DNA of 64,000 bases from Bacteroides sp. An322 (GCF_002161765.1 NZ_NFIN01000015.1:1-64000), one strand, 5' to 3'. Counted from the first letter of the stretch, positions 15,914 through 26,365 are shown. The notes: generated by a model from the letters alone, not told the origin. A program made the numbers and translations.

Positions 15914-17022
15914 ACACCAGCGAAACACTTTACCGGTTAGCCCTGACCCAATTGCCCGGCATCGGAATCAACCATGCGCACACTCTTTTGCAAGCCGCCG
16001 GAAGCGCTACGGTGCTCTTCGAACACCGGAAAGAACTCCCGGACATCTTGCCCGACATGCCCGCCCGGCTCGTCCAAGCGTTCGACCATCCGGAGATACT
16101 CCGCCGGTGCGAGGCAGAACTTTCCTTTGCCGAAAAGAACCGGATAGCTTGCCTTACGGAAGAAGACGAAGCATATCCTTCCCGCTTAAGGGAATGCAGC
16201 GACGCTCCGCTTGTCCTTTTCTATCAAGGTACGGCAGACCTGAACCGGCGCCACATCATCAGCATGGTCGGCACACGCAATGCCACCGATTATGGAAAGG
16301 ACCTGTGCCTTCGTTTCATCCGGGATTTGAAAGAATCGCTTCCCGATGCCATTATCGTAAGCGGACTGGCGTATGGCATTGATATCCATGCGCACCGCGC
16401 CGCTTTGCAATGCGGATTGGACACCATTGGTGTATTGGCTCACGGACTGGACCGGATTTATCCTTTCGTACACCGGAATACCGCTTCGGAAATGACTTCG
16501 CACGGAGGGTTGCTAACCGAATTCATGAGCGGGACCAATCCGGACAGGCAGAACTTTGTGAAACGGAACCGCATCGTTGCAGGGATAAGCGACGCTACGG
16601 TTGTGGTAGAATCGGCGAAGAAAGGAGGCTCGCTCATTACGGCGGAGATAGCGGAGGGGTATCATCGGGATTGCTTCGCTTTCCCCGGCAGGATTGGAGA
16701 CGCGTTTTCAGAAGGATGCAATCATTTGATTAGCGCCAACCGTGCCGTTTTGCTTCAAAGCGCGGACGAATTGGTAAAAGCCATGAATTGGGATTGCCCG
16801 AAGGAGATTCCCCAAGCCATCCAGCGCCAACTCTTCCCGGAAATGAATCCGGAAGAATCGCGTATCGTACAAATCTTGCGGAAATATCCCGAAGGCATCC
16901 AGGTGAACAGCCTCGTGGTAGAGAGCAACATCGCCATCACCAGCATGACCGGCATTCTCTTCGAACTGGAACTGAAAGGAGTGGTCAAGAGCCTTGCCGG
17001 GGGCATGTACCGGCTGGTATAG
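15910..17022 (+). CDS. dprA: DNA-processing protein DprA
   Basis: A 370-residue single-stranded-DNA-binding protein that loads RecA during natural transformation. It is also widely conserved in non-competent species. An N-terminal helix-hairpin-helix-like region (LTQLPGIGINHAHTLL) precedes the Rossmann-like core: SMVGTRNATDYGKDL, VSGLAYGIDIHAHRAAL, TVVVESAKKGGSLITA and the GRIGD loop. A C-terminal winged-helix-like domain (RIVQILRKYPEGIQVNSLVV) completes the usual three-part layout. It is the last gene of the operon, and the minus-strand S41 gene converges on it. Confidence 0.96.
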   Translation: MNTSETLYRLALTQLPGIGINHAHTLLQAAGSATVLFEHRKELPDILPDMPARLVQAFDHPEILRRCEAELSFAEKNRIACLTEEDEAYPSRLRECSDAPLVLFYQGTADLNRRHIISMVGTRNATDYGKDLCLRFIRDLKESLPDAIIVSGLAYGIDIHAHRAALQCGLDTIGVLAHGLDRIYPFVHRNTASEMTSHGGLLTEFMSGTNPDRQNFVKRNRIVAGISDATVVVESAKKGGSLITAEIAEGYHRDCFAFPGRIGDAFSEGCNHLISANRAVLLQSADELVKAMNWDCPKEIPQAIQRQLFPEMNPEESRIVQILRKYPEGIQVNSLVVESNIAITSMTGILFELELKGVVKSLAGGMYRLV

Positions 17023-17111
17023 ATGCGGAAAGAAGATTCGGGAGGCAGTTTATGGGAAAATAAAACTAACTTTGGACGCTCCGCAAGCCGCATCCGTGCC
17101 GAACTGGGGAT

Positions 17112-18698
17112 TTAATTGCGCTCCGGGAATTTCAGTCCGGGTTGCTCCAATAGCTCTACCGCTTTGTTTACAGTGTCACTCATGCGGTTGATGACTTGGA
17201 AATATTCGTTCATATCCCAAAGGTCACGGGCGATGAGCGCTTTCAGTTGGGCTTTGATTAGAGGCAGAGCCAGTTGGTATTCTTCTTCCTTATAGACGGC
17301 TCCTAAGGACTTGCCTAACGTTTTCAGGTCGTCCAACATGGCTGGAGTAATCTCGAACTCTTTATCAAAATGTTGGAAATCCTTGTATCGCGCCAACCAT
17401 TCTGCCCGATGTACATCCACTAATTTCAGGTTTTGTTGCACTATCGCGCCTTTATCTCGCAAGGCAAGGTAATAATCGGTGTACATCGTGGTATCTACCG
17501 GGACAAAATAATCGGGCATAATCCCGCCTCCTCCGTAAATGGTACGGCCTAAACGTAAGGTTTTATACTTCAGTGAATCAGGGAAATGAATGCTGTCCGC
17601 ACTTAACATTTCACCTCGGTTATAGCGGTCTATCAAATCATGGTTATATTCTTCAATGCTTTCGTAGGGCTTTTGGATGCATCGTCCTGACGGGGTATAA
17701 TAGCGGGCTACGGTCAACCGAATCATGGAGCCGTCCGGCAAGTCAATCGGACGCTGCACCAATCCTTTTCCGAACGAGCGTCTTCCTACCACCAATCCTC
17801 TGTCCCAATCTTGAACCGCTCCGGTTACAATTTCGCTGGCTGAGGCTGAAAACTCGTCTACCAATACAACCAAGCGTCCTTCTCGAAAGTCTCCATTCCC
17901 TTCAGCCTCAAATTCGGCACGCGGATTCCGGCGTCCTTCGGTATATACGATTAATTCATTATTGCCCAAGAATTGGTTTGCCAATTCGATGGCTGCATTC
18001 AGATAGCCTCCTCCGTTGCCTTGCAGGTCAAGAATCAAATCTTTCATGCCTGCCTTTTGCAAACGGTGTAAAGCGTCTGCAAATTCTTTTCCCGTGGTGG
18101 CGGCAAAACGGTTGATACGGATATAGCCGATATGCTTATTCACCATATACGAAGCGTCGAGGCTATATACCGGAATCTTATCCCGTGTAATGGTAAACGG
18201 AAGCAAGTCGGATACGCCTCTGCGTTGCACTTTTACATTTACTTTGGTGCCTCGCTTGCCGCGTAAACGCCGCATCACGTCTTCCGTGCTCATCTTTACT
18301 CCGGCTATTACGGTGTCGTTCACTTCTATAATGCGGTCTCCAGCCAAAATCCCGACCTTTTCCGAAGGTCCTCCCGATACGGGCTGGATAACGAATAACG
18401 TATCTGTAGCCATATTAAACTGAATGCCGATGCCATCGAAATTGCCCTGCAAAGGCTCGTTTAAAGCCTTTACTTCTTCAGGGTCGGAATAGGTGGAATG
18501 CGGGTCAAGTTCTTTCAACATGCTGATGATAGCGTCTTCCACTAATTTATTTTCGTTTACTTCGTCTACGTAAAGGTTGGCAATGGCAAACTCAGCCAAT
18601 TGCAATTTGCGGGAAGGGGAATTTAAAAGCTTGTTGTTTTGTGCTTGAAGCGAAAGTGCAAAAAGCATACAACTCAATGTAGTCAAGATATATTTCAT
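17112..18698 (-). CDS. S41-family C-terminal processing peptidase
   Basis: A 528-residue periplasmic protease with a signal peptide (residues 1-19, ending LQAQ). A short N-terminal domain is followed by a PDZ domain (~85-170, VIQPVSGGPSEKVGILAGD). The tail-specific protease core has the nucleophile Ser in DEFSASASEIVTGA and the base Lys in RRSFGKGLVQ. DLQGNGGGYLNAAIELA is the substrate-binding strand. Family members trim or degrade exported proteins. It follows coaD by 12 bases and shares the parE-coaD transcript order common in Bacteroides. Confidence 0.94.
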   Translation of the reverse strand: MKYILTTLSCMLFALSLQAQNNKLLNSPSRKLQLAEFAIANLYVDEVNENKLVEDAIISMLKELDPHSTYSDPEEVKALNEPLQGNFDGIGIQFNMATDTLFVIQPVSGGPSEKVGILAGDRIIEVNDTVIAGVKMSTEDVMRRLRGKRGTKVNVKVQRRGVSDLLPFTITRDKIPVYSLDASYMVNKHIGYIRINRFAATTGKEFADALHRLQKAGMKDLILDLQGNGGGYLNAAIELANQFLGNNELIVYTEGRRNPRAEFEAEGNGDFREGRLVVLVDEFSASASEIVTGAVQDWDRGLVVGRRSFGKGLVQRPIDLPDGSMIRLTVARYYTPSGRCIQKPYESIEEYNHDLIDRYNRGEMLSADSIHFPDSLKYKTLRLGRTIYGGGGIMPDYFVPVDTTMYTDYYLALRDKGAIVQQNLKLVDVHRAEWLARYKDFQHFDKEFEITPAMLDDLKTLGKSLGAVYKEEEYQLALPLIKAQLKALIARDLWDMNEYFQVINRMSDTVNKAVELLEQPGLKFPERN

Positions 18699-18710
18699 AT
18701 AAATGAAGAA

Positions 18711-19169
18711 TTATATATTAATGTCTAAGTCGGCAGGCAGGAATGTGCTTACATCCTTGCCATACGACAACAATTCACGGACTATGGTAGAGCTGATGGA
18801 AGTCAGTTCCGGTTCGGTAAAGAGCAGGATAGTTTCTACTCCCGCTAATTTGCGATTAATATCGGCTATCGTTTCTTCGTATTCAAAATCGTGTACCGTG
18901 CGGATGCCTCGGATTATGAATTGGGCTTCCCGCATGCGTGCAAAGTCTACCGTCAATCCGTCGTATGCTTCTACCCGGATGCGGGGATTGTCCGCATAAA
19001 GCTTTTCAATCATCCGCACGCGTTTTTCGGTCGGGAACCACGTATGTTTCTTTTCATTTACGCCGATACCGATAATGATTTCATCCATAAAAGTCAAGGC
19101 ACGTTCCACAACCGAATAATGCCCGATAGTAAAGGGGTCGAATGTCCCCGGAAATATTGCTCTTTTCAT
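18711..19169 (-). CDS. coaD: Phosphopantetheine adenylyltransferase
   Basis: A 152-residue cytoplasmic enzyme that joins ATP and 4'-phosphopantetheine to make dephospho-CoA, the penultimate step of CoA synthesis. The nucleotidyl-transferase signature [10 protein letters not shown] (TxGH) is at residues 8-17 and [10 protein letters not shown] near residue 128. [12 protein letters not shown] is the pantetheine-binding segment. Length and motifs are normal. It is encoded between parE and the S41 peptidase; a family G inverted repeat separates it from parE. Confidence 0.97.
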   Translation of the reverse strand: MKRAIFPGTFDPFTIGHYSVVERALTFMDEIIIGIGVNEKKHTWFPTEKRVRMIEKLYADNPRIRVEAYDGLTVDFARMREAQFIIRGIRTVHDFEYEETIADINRKLAGVETILLFTEPELTSISSTIVRELLSYGKDVSTFLPADLDINI

Positions 19170-19173
19170 GAGT

Positions 19174-19256
19174 TAATAATTAACAATGAATAGTGAATAG
19201 TGAACGGTTAACAGCCATCGGAAATAACTATTAACTATTCACTCTTCACTATTAAC
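19174..19256. repeat. Family G inverted repeat between parE and coaD
   Basis: The left part (AATGAATAGTGAATAGTG) is mirrored by TATTCACTCTTCACTATTAA on the right, with outer GTTAATAATTAAC-like ends. The right end overlaps the last bases of parE. A half copy (TTATTCATTATTAACTATTC) is at 1124-1143. It lies in the middle of a predicted operon and could reduce read-through from parE to coaD. Confidence 0.6.
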
Positions 19257-21183
19257 TGATTAAGTCTTCTTCTACTACCAAATTATTGATAATGAAGTTT
19301 TGACGCTCCATTGTATTCTTGCCCATATAGAACTCCAGCAATTCGCCTACGGCATCGGTCTTGCGCAGGGAAACCTGCTCCAGGCGCATGTCTTTACCGA
19401 TAAAGTTCCGGAATTCATCTGGGGATATTTCTCCTAATCCTTTGAATCGGGTGATTTCTGGATTCGGGCTTAATTTCTCGATTGCAGCCAGCCGTTCTTC
19501 TTCCGAATAACAATAAATCGTTTCGTATACTCCCTTCTTCCGGTTACGCACACGGAAGAGAGGGGTCTGCAAGATATATACGTGACCCTTTTTAATTAAA
19601 TCCGGGAAGAACTGGAGAAAGAAGGTTATCATCAGCAAGCGGATATGCATTCCGTCCACATCAGCATCGGTGGCTACTATTACCTTATTATACCGGAGTC
19701 CGTCCAGTCCGTCTTCAATATTCAATGCCGCTTGAAGGAGATTGAATTCCTCGTTTTCATATACTACTTTTTTGGTCAAGCCAAACGAGTTCAAGGGTTT
19801 TCCGCGCAAGCTGAATACCGCTTGTGTATTTACATCGCGGCTCTTCGTAATGGAACCGCTTGCCGAATCTCCCTCGGTGATGAAGATAGAGCTTTCCAGA
19901 CGTGGGTCGTTTTCTTCGTCTTTCTTTGAGGTTTTTTGGTCGTTCAAATGAATGCGGCAATCACGCAACTTGCGGTTGTGCAAATTGGCTTTCTTCGCTC
20001 TTTCCCGGGCAATCTTGGTTACACCTGCGATTGCCTTGCGTTCTTTTTCCGATTCTTGAATCTTCTGCAACATGATATCTGCCACATCCGAATGTTTGTG
20101 CAAATAATTATCGACATTCTCCTTAATGAAATCGCCTACGAATTTGTTGACACTCACTCCCGACAAGGGGTATGGATTACCGTCTGAATCTTTCTCCGGC
20201 GCCATCACCAACGACCCTAATTTAATCTTGGTTTGGCTCTCGAAGGTCGGTTCGATAACATTAATGGCAATAGCCGCCACTAATCCGTTGCGGATGTCTT
20301 GGTATTCAAGGTTTTTCCCATAAAACTCCTTAATCGTACGGGCAATGTGTTCCTTGAAAGCGCTTTGATGCGTACCTCCTTGTGTGGTATGCTGCCCGTT
20401 GACAAACGAATAATATTCTTCGCCATATTGTGCCGTATGGGTAAAAGCGATTTCAATGTCCTCGCCTTTCAGATGCACAATCGGATACAATCCCGGAGCG
20501 GTCATATTGTCGTTCAATAAGTCCTCCAGTCCGTTGCGGCTGATAATCCGTTTCCCGTTATAGTAAATAGCCAGCCCGGTGTTGAGGTACGTATAGTTGC
20601 GGAGCATGGTCTCGATGAACTCCGGGCGGAAGTGATAATTCAAAAACAAGGTATTGTCCGGTTCGAAGAAAATAAACGTACCGTTTTCTTCATTAGTCGA
20701 AGTGGTTGTATCGCTTATCAGGTTTCCCCGTTCGAAGATAGCTTCGCGCATCTGCCCGTCACGCACACTCCGTGCGATAAAGCGGGTGCTTAACGCATTC
20801 ACAGCTTTGGCACCGACTCCGTTCAGACCGACACTTTTCTTAAAAGCTTTTGTGTCGTATTTTCCTCCGGTATTCAACATGGAAACCGCGTCAACCAAGC
20901 TTCCCAACGGAATGCCTCGCCCATAATCGCGGACCGAAACACGTAAATCATCTTCCAATTGGATGTCGATACGTTTGCCTGCTCCCATCTTGAATTCATC
21001 GATACTATTGTCTATCACTTCTTTCATCAAGACATAGATACCGTCTTCAACTTGAGAGCCGTCTCCTAAACGTCCGATATACATACCCGGACGAGTACGC
21101 ACATGCTCCATATCGCTCAAATGGCGAATATTTTCTTCCGTATAAGAAACGGCAGGTTGTATCAGTTCGTTTTCTTCTTCCAT
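19252..21183 (-). CDS. parE: DNA topoisomerase IV subunit B
   Basis: A 643-residue ATPase subunit of topoisomerase IV, which decatenates daughter chromosomes. The GHKL ATPase domain shows [21 protein letters not shown] and [11 protein letters not shown]. The TOPRIM domain shows [11 protein letters not shown] and the metal-binding [33 protein letters not shown] favours ParE over GyrB, whose Bacteroidota form carries a different sequence here. No parC is in the window. A GNAT-like gene lies 25 bases upstream on the same strand. Confidence 0.95.
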   Translation of the reverse strand: MEEENELIQPAVSYTEENIRHLSDMEHVRTRPGMYIGRLGDGSQVEDGIYVLMKEVIDNSIDEFKMGAGKRIDIQLEDDLRVSVRDYGRGIPLGSLVDAVSMLNTGGKYDTKAFKKSVGLNGVGAKAVNALSTRFIARSVRDGQMREAIFERGNLISDTTTSTNEENGTFIFFEPDNTLFLNYHFRPEFIETMLRNYTYLNTGLAIYYNGKRIISRNGLEDLLNDNMTAPGLYPIVHLKGEDIEIAFTHTAQYGEEYYSFVNGQHTTQGGTHQSAFKEHIARTIKEFYGKNLEYQDIRNGLVAAIAINVIEPTFESQTKIKLGSLVMAPEKDSDGNPYPLSGVSVNKFVGDFIKENVDNYLHKHSDVADIMLQKIQESEKERKAIAGVTKIARERAKKANLHNRKLRDCRIHLNDQKTSKKDEENDPRLESSIFITEGDSASGSITKSRDVNTQAVFSLRGKPLNSFGLTKKVVYENEEFNLLQAALNIEDGLDGLRYNKVIVATDADVDGMHIRLLMITFFLQFFPDLIKKGHVYILQTPLFRVRNRKKGVYETIYCYSEEERLAAIEKLSPNPEITRFKGLGEISPDEFRNFIGKDMRLEQVSLRKTDAVGELLEFYMGKNTMERQNFIINNLVVEEDLIS

Positions 21184-21208
21184 GCTTTTTTTGTTTTTAG
21201 CTTATATC

Positions 21209-22339
21209 TTACAACATTTTCTTATAAGCCCGGCGGCGTTTGTGCTGTACCGATTCGAATGCACTCCATTGCGACTGGACTTTCTTATTCAATTCCAATT
21301 CAGGATTGCTTTCACCATATTTAAATCCCATTTGCTGGTAAACGGGAACCAAATCGTAGAACAATAAGGCATTGACTCCCTTGCTTTGATATTCGGGTTT
21401 CACACCCACAAGCAATAAGTCGAGCACTTTCGGTTTTTTGAAGAAAAGTGCTTTCAACAAATGATACCAGCCGAAAGGCAGCATCTTTCCTTCTGCTTTT
21501 TGCAATGCTTCGGAAAGTGAAGGCATCGAAATTCCTACCGCTATCAGTTCGCTGTTCTCGTCTTCCACTAATGACACCATGCGCAGGTCGATGAGCGGAA
21601 GGTACATCTTAATATATTGGTTAATCTGTCTTTGGGTCATTTTCGAATAGCCGTAAAGCGGAGCGTATGCTTCGTTAATCAAGTCGAAAATCTTCTGACC
21701 GTAATTTTTCGTCTTTATCTCTTTCCGTTTCAATTTCTTTATTCTCAGCTTATACTTCTGGAGAATGATTTCCGAGATACGTACAAACTTCTCGGGCAAT
21801 TTATCGGGCACTGTCAATTTAAACTCCACCCAATCGGCTTCTTTTTCAAAGCCTAACTTCTCCAGGTGTTGCGGATAATACGGGAAATTATAAATGGTAG
21901 ACATGGTACTTAGCTGGTCGAACCCTTCTATCAGCATGCCTTCCGCATCCATGTCTGTAAATCCTAACGGTCCTACCATCGCTTCCATTCCCCGTTCTTT
22001 TCCCCAACGGGCTACGGTATCAAGCAAGGCTTCTGAGACTTCGATGTCATCAATGAAATCAATCCATCCGAAACGGACTTCTTTCTTGTTCCACGTCTCG
22101 TTAGCACGCTTGTTGATAATTGCCGCTACACGTCCTACTACCTTATTATTATTATAAGCAAGAAAATAATCAGCCTCGCAGAATTCGAATGCCGCATTTC
22201 TTTTGGGGCTAAACGTCCCTAACATATCATCGTACAAATCAGGTACGGAATAGGGATTCCCTTTGTATAACTCGTAATTGAAACGGATAAAGGTCTTCAG
22301 CTCCTTTTTTGAGCTTACTTTCTTAATGATAATGGCCAT
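21209..22339 (-). CDS. GNAT-fold protein conserved in Bacteroidota
   Basis: A 376-residue soluble protein. The N-terminal half carries a conserved stretch, YNNNKVVGRVAAIIN ... VRFGWIDFIDD ... GPLGFTDMDAEGMLIEGFD. The C-terminal half has an acetyltransferase-like signature (LLLVGVKPEYQSKGVNALLFY) with the acyl-CoA pyrophosphate loop residues QxKG. The substrate is unknown. In Bacteroides this gene is typically annotated only as hypothetical or N-acetyltransferase. It precedes parE in the same direction and has a degenerate -7 element (TATCTTTAC on the minus strand, 22368-22376) about 30 bases upstream. Confidence 0.8.
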   Translation of the reverse strand: MAIIIKKVSSKKELKTFIRFNYELYKGNPYSVPDLYDDMLGTFSPKRNAAFEFCEADYFLAYNNNKVVGRVAAIINKRANETWNKKEVRFGWIDFIDDIEVSEALLDTVARWGKERGMEAMVGPLGFTDMDAEGMLIEGFDQLSTMSTIYNFPYYPQHLEKLGFEKEADWVEFKLTVPDKLPEKFVRISEIILQKYKLRIKKLKRKEIKTKNYGQKIFDLINEAYAPLYGYSKMTQRQINQYIKMYLPLIDLRMVSLVEDENSELIAVGISMPSLSEALQKAEGKMLPFGWYHLLKALFFKKPKVLDLLLVGVKPEYQSKGVNALLFYDLVPVYQQMGFKYGESNPELELNKKVQSQWSAFESVQHKRRRAYKKML

Positions 22340-22367
22340 CTGTTCGTTAAAGTATGTATTTCAGGGC

Positions 22368-22376
22368 GTAAAGATA
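22368..22376 (-). promoter_or_regulatory. Candidate -7 element upstream of the GNAT-parE-coaD-S41 cluster
   Basis: Minus-strand TATCTTTAC differs from TAnnTTTG at the last consensus base and lies 29 bases before the start codon at 22339. Confidence 0.4.
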
Positions 22377-22506
22377 CAAATTTTTTATCTGAAAACGTAT
22401 AAGTACTATCTATTTTTCCTTAATTATAAGGCGAATAAGGAGCTATTGTTTACGCAGAAAAAGAAAAAAGCACTTGCGATTTCTCGTAAGTGCTTGATTT
22501 TCTTCG

Positions 22507-22580
22507 TGGACCAGCCAGGGCTTGAACCTGGGACCTCCAGATTATGAGTCTGTTGCTCTAACCAACTGAGCTACAAGTCC
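22507..22580 (-). tRNA. tRNA-Met (anticodon CAT)
   Basis: The reverse complement folds as a 74-base tRNA. The acceptor is GGACTTG with CTGGTCC (one U-U mismatch), the D arm GCTCAGTTGGTTAGAGC, and the anticodon loop CTCATAA. The T arm is CCAGGTTCAAGCCCTGG and the discriminator is A. CCA is not encoded. The D arm resembles elongator tRNA-Met; a lysidine-modified tRNA-Ile with the same CAT anticodon cannot be fully excluded from sequence alone. Confidence 0.9.
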
Positions 22581-22703
22581 TACACAAAAAGTATTCCTTA
22601 AAAACTGAGCGCAAAGGTAATGGTTTATAGTGAGACTTGCAATAGTTGAGCATATTTTTTCGAAAAAAAAACTAATCTTTATCCGTTCTTACAATATATG
22701 TTG

Positions 22704-22712
22704 TATTTTTGC
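22704..22712 (+). promoter_or_regulatory. -7 element for the Ca2+-ATPase gene
   Basis: TATTTTTGC fits TAnnTTTG and lies 30 bases before the ATG at 22743. Confidence 0.6.
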
Positions 22713-22742
22713 GGCACTAAAATTAACTAATAAACAGGCATT

Positions 22743-25388
22743 ATGTCACAAAAAGCAAATGAACCCCACTTGACCGGACTTACCGATCAGGAAGTTCTCT
22801 CCAGCCGCGAGAAATACGGAGTCAACCTGCTTACTCCCCCTAAGCGGCCTTCTATGTGGAAACTCTATTTAGAAAAATTTCAAGACCCTGTTATCCGGGT
22901 ATTGCTGGTAGCGGCGGTATTTTCGTTAATCATTTCCATTATTGAGAATGAATATGCCGAAACCATTGGTATTTTCTTCGCTATCTTCTTGGCTACGGGC
23001 ATCGGATTCTATTTCGAATATGACGCGAACAAGAAGTTCGACCTTCTGAATGCGGTGGGCGAAGAGACGCCGGTTACTGTTATCCGGAACGGGAAAGTGC
23101 ACGAGATTCCCCGCAAAGATGTCGTGGTAGGCGATATTGTTATTCTGAATACAGGCGAAGAAGTGCCAGCCGACGGTACCTTGCTGGAAGCCGTATCGCT
23201 TCAGGTGAATGAATCGAGCTTGACCGGAGAATTGATGGTGAACAAGACAACGGTGGAAGCCGACTTTGACGAGGAAGCCACCTATCCTTCGAACAGCGTG
23301 ATGCGCGGCACGACCATTACCGACGGTCACGGCATGATGCGGGTAGAGCGCGTGGGCGATGCTACCGAAATCGGGAAAGTAGCTCGTCAGGCTACGGAGC
23401 AAAGCCAAGAGCAGACTCCGCTGAACATCCAGTTGACCAAACTTGCCGACCTTATCGGGAAAGTCGGGTTTACGATTGCTGCCCTTACCTTTATTATATT
23501 TACATCAAAAGACTTGTATGCCTATTTACAGGTGAATACGGTGAGCGACTGGCATCAGTGGCTCGATATCGCCCGCATCGTATTGAAATACTTCATGATG
23601 GCGGTTACCTTGATTGTCGTGGCGGTGCCCGAAGGTCTGCCGATGAGTGTCACGCTCAGCTTGGCGTTGAATATGCGCCGGATGCTGAAGACCAACAATC
23701 TGGTGCGCAAGATGCACGCTTGCGAAACCATGGGTGCCATAACCGTTATCTGCACGGATAAGACGGGAACCCTGACCCAAAACCTGATGCAGGTATATGA
23801 CGCTCAACTGGACGAAAAACAAGCCGACTTGATAGCTGAAGGCATTGCAGCCAATTCGACCGCTTTCCTCGAAGAGAAAGCCGAAGGCGAGAAGCCGTCG
23901 GGAGTAGGCAATCCTACTGAGGTGGCATTGCTGCTTTGGCTCAACGGCAAAGGGAAAGATTATGAATCGCTGCGTGCAGGCGCCAAAGTGGTGAACCAGT
24001 TGACGTTCTCTACCGAACGGAAATACATGGCAACGTTAGTTGATTCGCCTATCCAAGGCAAACGTGTGCTTTACATCAAAGGCGCTCCCGAAATCGTAAT
24101 GGGCAAGTGCAACCTGACTTCGGAACAGATAGCAAAGAATAACGAACAGCTTTTGGCTTATCAGAACAAGGCGATGCGTACCTTGGGGCTGGCTTATAAG
24201 ATTGTCCCCGAAGGGGCTTCTACCGATTGCGCCGAACTGGTGAACGAAGGCGGGCTGACCTTCTCAGGCATCTTCGCTATCAGCGACCCGATACGTCCCG
24301 ATGTGCCCGATGCGGTGAAGAAATGCCAGTCGGCAGGCATCAGCGTGAAGATTGTCACCGGAGACACGCCGGGAACAGCTACCGAGATTGCCCGCCAGAT
24401 TGGTTTATGGAAGCCCGAAGACACCGAGCGCAACCGCATTACGGGCGTAGAGTTTGCCGCATTGAGCGACGAAGAAGCCCTTGACCGTGTGCTCGACTTG
24501 AAAGTGATGAGCCGTGCACGCCCGATGGATAAGCAACGCCTGGTGCAGCTGTTGCAGCAGAAAGGGGCTGTAGTAGCCGTGACGGGCGACGGAACGAACG
24601 ATGCGCCCGCCTTGAATCACGCGCAAGTAGGTCTGTCGATGGGTACAGGAACCTCGGTGGCGAAAGAGGCAAGCGACATTACTTTGCTCGACGACTCCTT
24701 CCACAGCATTGCCACCGCCGTGATGTGGGGACGCTCTTTGTATAAGAATATCCAACGCTTTATCGTGTTCCAGCTGACTATCAACGTCGTGGCGTTGTTG
24801 AGCGTACTGTTAGGCGCGTTCTTCGGCACGTCGTTGCCATTGACCGTGACACAGATGCTTTGGGTGAACCTGATTATGGATACCTTCGCCGCAATGGCAT
24901 TGGCGTCTATCTCGCCCAGCATGGACGTGATGAACGAAAAGCCGCGCAAGCGCACCGACTTTATCATCACTCCGGCGATGCGCAACAATATCTTCGGAGT
25001 CGGTTTGGGCTTCTTGGTGATACTGATGGGAATGCTGGCTTGCTTCAAGCACCTGCCGGGCGGACTGTTGCCCAACGGCGAAATGAGCGTGCATTACCTT
25101 ACGGTCTTCTTCACGGTATTCGTGATGCTCCAGTTCTGGAACCTGTTTAATGCCAGCGTATTCGGCACCAACCATTCCATTTTCAAGGACGCCAGCCATG
25201 CCCTCGGCATGTTGAGTGTGGCATTGATTATCTTGGTCGGACAATTCATCATTGTCACCTTCGGAGGCAAAGTGTTCCGCACCGAGCCGCTTCCGCTCAT
25301 GGAATGGCTTTACATCATCGGCGGCACTTCGTTCGTGTTGTGGATAGGTGAAATCTGGCGCGGAGTCAAACGTTTGGCTAAAAAGTAA
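22743..25388 (+). CDS. Calcium-translocating P-type ATPase, PMCA type
   Basis: An 881-residue P-type (P2B-like) cation pump of the inner membrane. An N-terminal cation-transporter domain starts LTGLTDQEVLSSREKYGVN. NESSLTGE marks the actuator domain, DKTGTLT the phosphorylated Asp, KGAPEIV the nucleotide-binding domain and TGDGTNDAPAL the hinge. The ion site motif VPEGLPMSVTLSLA in helix 4 is the Ca2+-ATPase form, with an acidic residue and PEGLP. About ten membrane helices are present, the last four in the C-terminal domain. It most likely exports Ca2+. ribF starts 4 bases after the stop, so the two are probably cotranscribed. Confidence 0.95.
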   Translation: MSQKANEPHLTGLTDQEVLSSREKYGVNLLTPPKRPSMWKLYLEKFQDPVIRVLLVAAVFSLIISIIENEYAETIGIFFAIFLATGIGFYFEYDANKKFDLLNAVGEETPVTVIRNGKVHEIPRKDVVVGDIVILNTGEEVPADGTLLEAVSLQVNESSLTGELMVNKTTVEADFDEEATYPSNSVMRGTTITDGHGMMRVERVGDATEIGKVARQATEQSQEQTPLNIQLTKLADLIGKVGFTIAALTFIIFTSKDLYAYLQVNTVSDWHQWLDIARIVLKYFMMAVTLIVVAVPEGLPMSVTLSLALNMRRMLKTNNLVRKMHACETMGAITVICTDKTGTLTQNLMQVYDAQLDEKQADLIAEGIAANSTAFLEEKAEGEKPSGVGNPTEVALLLWLNGKGKDYESLRAGAKVVNQLTFSTERKYMATLVDSPIQGKRVLYIKGAPEIVMGKCNLTSEQIAKNNEQLLAYQNKAMRTLGLAYKIVPEGASTDCAELVNEGGLTFSGIFAISDPIRPDVPDAVKKCQSAGISVKIVTGDTPGTATEIARQIGLWKPEDTERNRITGVEFAALSDEEALDRVLDLKVMSRARPMDKQRLVQLLQQKGAVVAVTGDGTNDAPALNHAQVGLSMGTGTSVAKEASDITLLDDSFHSIATAVMWGRSLYKNIQRFIVFQLTINVVALLSVLLGAFFGTSLPLTVTQMLWVNLIMDTFAAMALASISPSMDVMNEKPRKRTDFIITPAMRNNIFGVGLGFLVILMGMLACFKHLPGGLLPNGEMSVHYLTVFFTVFVMLQFWNLFNASVFGTNHSIFKDASHALGMLSVALIILVGQFIIVTFGGKVFRTEPLPLMEWLYIIGGTSFVLWIGEIWRGVKRLAKK

Positions 25389-25392
25389 TCCG

Positions 25393-26316
25393 ATGAGATT
25401 CATTACAGAGGAAAGCCGGTTGCCGTTGCTCCCTTGCGTGGCGACTATCGGATGCTTCGACGGCGTACACCGCGGGCACCGCTACCTGATAGAGCAGGTG
25501 CGCCGTGAAGCCCGGGCAAGAGGATTGCAGAGCACACTGATTACTTTCCCTGTTCATCCCCGGCAGGTGATGCAAAGCGATTATCGTCCGCAATGGCTCA
25601 CTTGCCTTCCCCAGAAAAAAGATTTGTTACAGCAAGAGGATGCAGACTATTGCATCCTTTTGCCGTTTACGCACGAACTGTCGCTGCTCTCGGCACGGCA
25701 GTTCATGGAGTTGCTGCATGTCCGCTTCAACGTGCAGGCATTGGTTATCGGCTACGACCACCGCTTCGGGCACAACCGGAGCGAAGGTTTCGACGACTAT
25801 TGCCGCTACGGGAAAGAGTTGGGCATCGAAGTCATTCACGCCCAAGCGTTGGTAGAGAATGGCGTTTCTATCAGTTCGTCGCTGATTCGGAACTTGCTGA
25901 AACAGGGCGATGCGGCGCGCGCCAACCGCTATTTGGGCTATCGCTATTACCTGGACGGGAAGGTGGTGAGCGGCTATCAGGTGGGGCGCAAGTTAGGATT
26001 CCCCACGGCGAATCTCCAGCCCTCGTGCACGGATAAGTTAGTCCCGAAAGAAGGGGTCTATGCCGTTTATGCCTACGCCGAAGGCAAGCGTTACGCCGGA
26101 ATGCTGAACATCGGTCATCGCCCTACGGTAGACAACGGCACCGAGCGCAGCATCGAGGTGCACATCATCGGTTTCGAGGGCAACTTGTACCAGCATTCCC
26201 TCCGTGTAGAGTTCGTGCAATACCTCCGCCCGGAGCAGAAGTTCGAGGGCATCGAAGCCCTGATTTCCCAATTGCAGCGGGACAAGGAAGCAATCGTCCA
26301 TTTGCTTGGCAGATAG
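25393..26316 (+). CDS. ribF: Bifunctional riboflavin kinase / FAD synthetase
   Basis: A 307-residue cytoplasmic enzyme making FMN and then FAD from riboflavin. The ATG at 25393 is used because MRFITEE leads directly into the FAD synthetase core (VATIGCFDGVHRGHRYL, with the nucleotidyl-transferase GxFDGVHxGH motif); the earlier GTG at 25348 lies inside the ATPase gene. ISSSLIRNLLKQGDAARANRYLG ends the adenylyltransferase half. The kinase half has GRKLGFPTANL and NIGHRPTV. No FMN riboswitch is visible upstream. Confidence 0.96.
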   Translation: MRFITEESRLPLLPCVATIGCFDGVHRGHRYLIEQVRREARARGLQSTLITFPVHPRQVMQSDYRPQWLTCLPQKKDLLQQEDADYCILLPFTHELSLLSARQFMELLHVRFNVQALVIGYDHRFGHNRSEGFDDYCRYGKELGIEVIHAQALVENGVSISSSLIRNLLKQGDAARANRYLGYRYYLDGKVVSGYQVGRKLGFPTANLQPSCTDKLVPKEGVYAVYAYAEGKRYAGMLNIGHRPTVDNGTERSIEVHIIGFEGNLYQHSLRVEFVQYLRPEQKFEGIEALISQLQRDKEAIVHLLGR

Positions 26317-26365
26317 ACTTTCACCACAGAGGGAATAAATAAAGTAAATGTCCGCAAAATGCCAA

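Noticed and set aside
22278-22547. 89-residue ORF ending in QPGLEPGTSRL
   Set aside because: This ending is the well-known spurious translation across a tRNA gene, here tRNA-Met at 22507-22580.
25389-25392. FMN riboswitch upstream of ribF
   Set aside because: ribF begins 4 bases after the ATPase stop codon, leaving no leader, and no RFN-type conserved words are seen in the preceding sequence.
24810-25403. 197-residue minus-strand ORF
   Set aside because: It is the complement of the Ca2+-ATPase C-terminal helices; His/Glu-rich shadow without motif.
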